Origin: Aeromicrobium camelliae
GTDB lineage: Bacteria > Actinomycetota > Actinomycetes > Propionibacteriales > Nocardioidaceae
Length of the DNA stretch: 64,000 nucleotides
Direction of reading: 5' to 3'
Assembly: GCF_003850045.1 (NCBI RefSeq)
Contig: NZ_RQJX01000005.1
Span: 122,055 to 186,054, forward strand
Positions 61,353-64,000 of the stretch are shown here, in pieces. Every line of letters starts with the position of its first letter. The first letter of the stretch is position 1. The notes beneath the pieces were generated by a model. It had not been told where the DNA came from, made no database searches, and saw nothing but the letters and a program-made list of their open reading frames with translations. Both the position numbers and the translations under genes were made by a program.

Positions 61353-64000
61353 GTGCTCCCCGCGTGAGCGGGGATGATCCGACCTGGCCGACATCAGCGA
61401 GCTGCACGAGTAGGTGCTCCCCGCGTGAGCGGGGATGATCCGTTCGCCTGGTCGGTTCGGTGCCGTTCGAGTTCGTGCTCCCCGCGTGAGCGGGGATGAT
61501 CCGTACGAGGGCGGGCAGGCCCGCGAGGTCACGCTGTGCTCCCCGCGTGAGCGGGGATGATCCCGGCTCGGAAGCGTTCGGGCAGCTCAGGTCGTGGGTG
61601 CTCCCCGCGTGAGCGGGGATGATCCGTTCTGCCCCGTGTGCGGAGCGCAAATGTTCAGGTGCTCCCCGCGTGAGCGGGGATGATCCCGGTGGTGCGCTCA
61701 GGTGGCCGCCGATCCATCAAGTGCTCCCCGCGTGAGCGGGGATGATCCCACCGATGACCTCAGCTCCCAGGACGTCCGTCTGTGCTCCCCGCGTGAGCGG
61801 GGATGATCCGATCACCGCCGAGCCACGGTCGGACCAGATCAAGTGCTCCCCGCGTGAGCGGGGATGATCCGTGTCGGGCGAGATCGGCCGGCGCATCGAG
61901 TCGGTGCTCCCCGCGTGAGCGGGGATGATCCCGTCCAGGGCACACGCCACTCACGGGCGGCGGTGTGCTCCCCGCGTGAGCGGGGATGATCCTGGCTCGC
62001 GCTGTTCGGCGCAGTTCTTGCGAACCGTGCTCCCCGCGTGAGCGGGGATGATCCCATCGCCGCTCGCACCATCTGTTGCTCGTGGCGGTGCTCCCCGCGT
62101 GAGCGGGGATGATCCTGCTGCGCCGCTGGTGGACCTCGACACGCTCGTGTGCTCCCCGCGTGAGCGGGGATGATCCCTTCTGGTCCCAGTTGATCGTCAG
62201 CGGCGGGAAGTGCTCCCCGCGTGAGCGGGGATGATCCGGTGTGGCTCGATGACGCTGACGAGGTGCACGTGTGCTCCCCGCGTGAGCGGGGATGATCCCC
62301 CACCCGCGAGGAGATCGAGGCGGCGGCGCGGGTGCTCCCCGCGTGAGCGGGGATGATCCCGAGATCAGCCGCGTCACCGGCCTCGACATCCCGTGCTCCC
62401 CGCGTGAGCGGGGATGATCCCCCCAAGGGCTGCAGTGGGGTCGCGGAGTGGAAGTGCTCCCCGCGTGAGCGGGGATGATCCCGCTCTCGGGTTGGCACCC
62501 TTCGCGGTCGTCTTGTGCTCCCCGCGTGAGCGGGGATGATCCCGGGCCGACACCTCCCGGACCGTTTCATCGATCGTGCTCCCCGCGTGAGCGGGGATGA
62601 TCCGACCCTCGCGGCCGTGACCAAGGCACTCGTCAAGTGCTCCCCGCGTGAGCGGGGATGATCCGGCGTAGTCGATCGCGCAGACGATCGGGTGCTGGTG
62701 CTCCCCGCGTGAGCGGGGATGATCCCACGACCTCGCCGTCGTCGTCGGTGCTGAGCATGTGCTCCCCGCGTGAGCGGGGATGATCCGCGCGAGGCGGGCT
62801 CGTCAGGGTCGGTGAGGACGTGCTCCCCGCGTGAGCGGGGATGATCCGTCGTCGTCGCACCGAAGGAGAAGTGATGAACCGTGCTCCCCGCGTGAGCGGG
62901 GATGATCCGTACCCAACGAAGGCCAAGAAGGGTCCGGACTGGTGCTCCCCGCGTGAGCGGGGATGATCCCTCGGTCATGCCGCCTCCAGTGCGTCGAGGC
63001 GAGTGCTCCCCGCGTGAGCGGGGATGATCCAGAGGCGTGGAGGTGTGCGATGCGACGTAAGCTGTGCTCCCCGCGTGAGCGGGGATGATCCGTTCAAGAA
63101 CGGCGCGACGATCCGCTTCAAGGCGTGCTCCCCGCGTGAGCGGGGATGATCCTGACCCGCGCCGGACCATGCCACGACACCGGATGTGCTCCCCGCGTGA
63201 GCGGGGATGATCCCTCGGTCATGCCGCCTCCAGTGCATCGAGGCGAGGTGCTCCCCGCGTGAGCGGGGATGATCCCAACAACCTGGCGGCGATCCGCGGT
63301 TGGCTCGCGTGCTCCCCGCGTGAGCGGGGATGATCCGGTGGGGGGCCTCGGCTTCGAGAGCGCCTCGTGGTGCTCCCCGCGTGAGCGGGGATGATCCCCG
63401 ATCGTCACCGGCCAGGTGCAGCGCAAGTCGGTGCTCCCCGCGTGAGCGGGGATGATCCCCCGGTCTACACCGGGCGCTTCTCGGTGCTGGCGTGCTCCCC
63501 GCGTGAGCGGGGATGATCCTGCCTTGACGGTCGGGTAAAGGTTCTCCGCGTCGTGCTCCCCGCGTGAGCGGGGATGATCCCGACGTCGGCGGTTCGTTCA
63601 TGTTCGCTGGAGCGTGCTCCCCGCGTGAGCGGGGATGATCCCCTCAGCCGCTTGCTCGTGCGCGCCCGGTGCCAGTGCTCCCCGCGTGAGCGGGGATGAT
63701 CCGGCACCGCGAACACCGGCTTTCGTGGGCGTGCTGTGCTCCCCGCGTGAGCGGGGATGATCCGTGCTACCAGACCACCGCTCCAGGCGGCCCGTCGTGC
63801 TCCCCGCGTGAGCGGGGATGATCCCCGTCCCCGGCAGCCTGGACCGCGTTGGCGAACGTGCTCCCCGCGTGAGCGGGGATGATCCCCACCTCACCGAACT
63901 GTTCAATGACGCAATCCGGTGCTCCCCGCGTGAGCGGGGATGATCCGTCCTTTTCGGCGCGAGACAGCACCTCGTCCCAGTGCTCCCCGCGTGAGCGGGG
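61353..64000 (+). CRISPR. CRISPR array 2 (type I-E), at least 44 repeats and 43 spacers, continues past the window
   Basis: The 28-nt repeat differs from array 1 only in its first base: it begins GTGCTCCCCG and ends GGATGATCC. I counted 43 full repeats from 61353 to 63946 and a 44th from 63980 cut by the window end. Spacers are 33 nt, with 34 nt in four cases (before 61598, 61721, 62027 and 63248). All complete repeats read identical. The leader is at the left, next to the cas3 control region, and transcription is on the plus strand. Two spacers (62970-63002 and 63214-63247) differ by a single base. Confidence 0.99.

Overview
This is a 64 kb stretch of a high-GC actinobacterial chromosome. 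Codon use is strongly G/C at third positions, starts are often GTG, genes overlap by ATGA, and typical actinobacterial families are present: GAF-ANTAR regulators, a fused MrpA/B antiporter subunit, the DUF2520-panC-panD-coaX cluster and late-cobalt-insertion cobalamin genes. A Micrococcales-type organism fits, but the genus cannot be fixed from this sequence alone.

Layout. 1-11540: corrinoid uptake and cobalamin synthesis: BtuF (cut by the window edge), BtuC, BtuD, a thioredoxin-like 2Fe-2S protein, a convergent thioredoxin reductase/methyltransferase fusion, then a cobalamin riboswitch in front of cobN-cobF-cobQ-cobK. 11617-16510: two coiled-coil DivIVA-like proteins and, divergently, a bacteriophytochrome with a SpoIIE/PP2C phosphatase output. 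16762-22192: a six-gene Mrp cation/proton antiporter operon. 22203-29427: a CYP152 peroxygenase with a glycosyltransferase, an isochorismatase-family hydrolase, two divergent GAF-ANTAR proteins, a dienelactone-hydrolase-like protein, a membrane protein, an MBL hydrolase and a small hypothetical protein. 29434-32604: tRNA-Lys, then DUF2520, panC, panD and coaX. 32659-36822: an ABC exporter with its two-component system, and an acyltransferase. 36819-46757: a peptide-uptake operon (lipoprotein, two permeases, fused ATPase, S15-type hydrolase, TetR), a LysR regulator, a small membrane protein and a glycerophosphodiesterase.

46932-64000 is a type I-E CRISPR-Cas locus. A plus-strand array of 84 intact repeats is followed by a minus-strand operon, cas3-cse1-cse2-cas7-cas5-cas6e-cas1-cas2. 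A second plus-strand array of at least 43 spacers runs off the window end.

The most unusual feature lies between cas3 and the second array. There is an opposite-facing mini-CRISPR: one exact repeat, one spacer and a degenerate repeat at exactly the array period. Its spacer matches a site about 120-155 nt upstream of the cas3 ATG in 12 of its first 13 positions. The site has an AAG PAM, and the only mismatch in that stretch falls at seed position 6, the flipped-out base that type I-E Cascade does not read. This is the architecture expected of a Cas-regulating crRNA-like RNA that represses its own cas operon. A perfect 14-bp inverted repeat also surrounds the cas3 start codon. Several spacer pairs record repeated acquisition from the same sites of diverged phages, one pair differing by six substitutions that are all synonymous.
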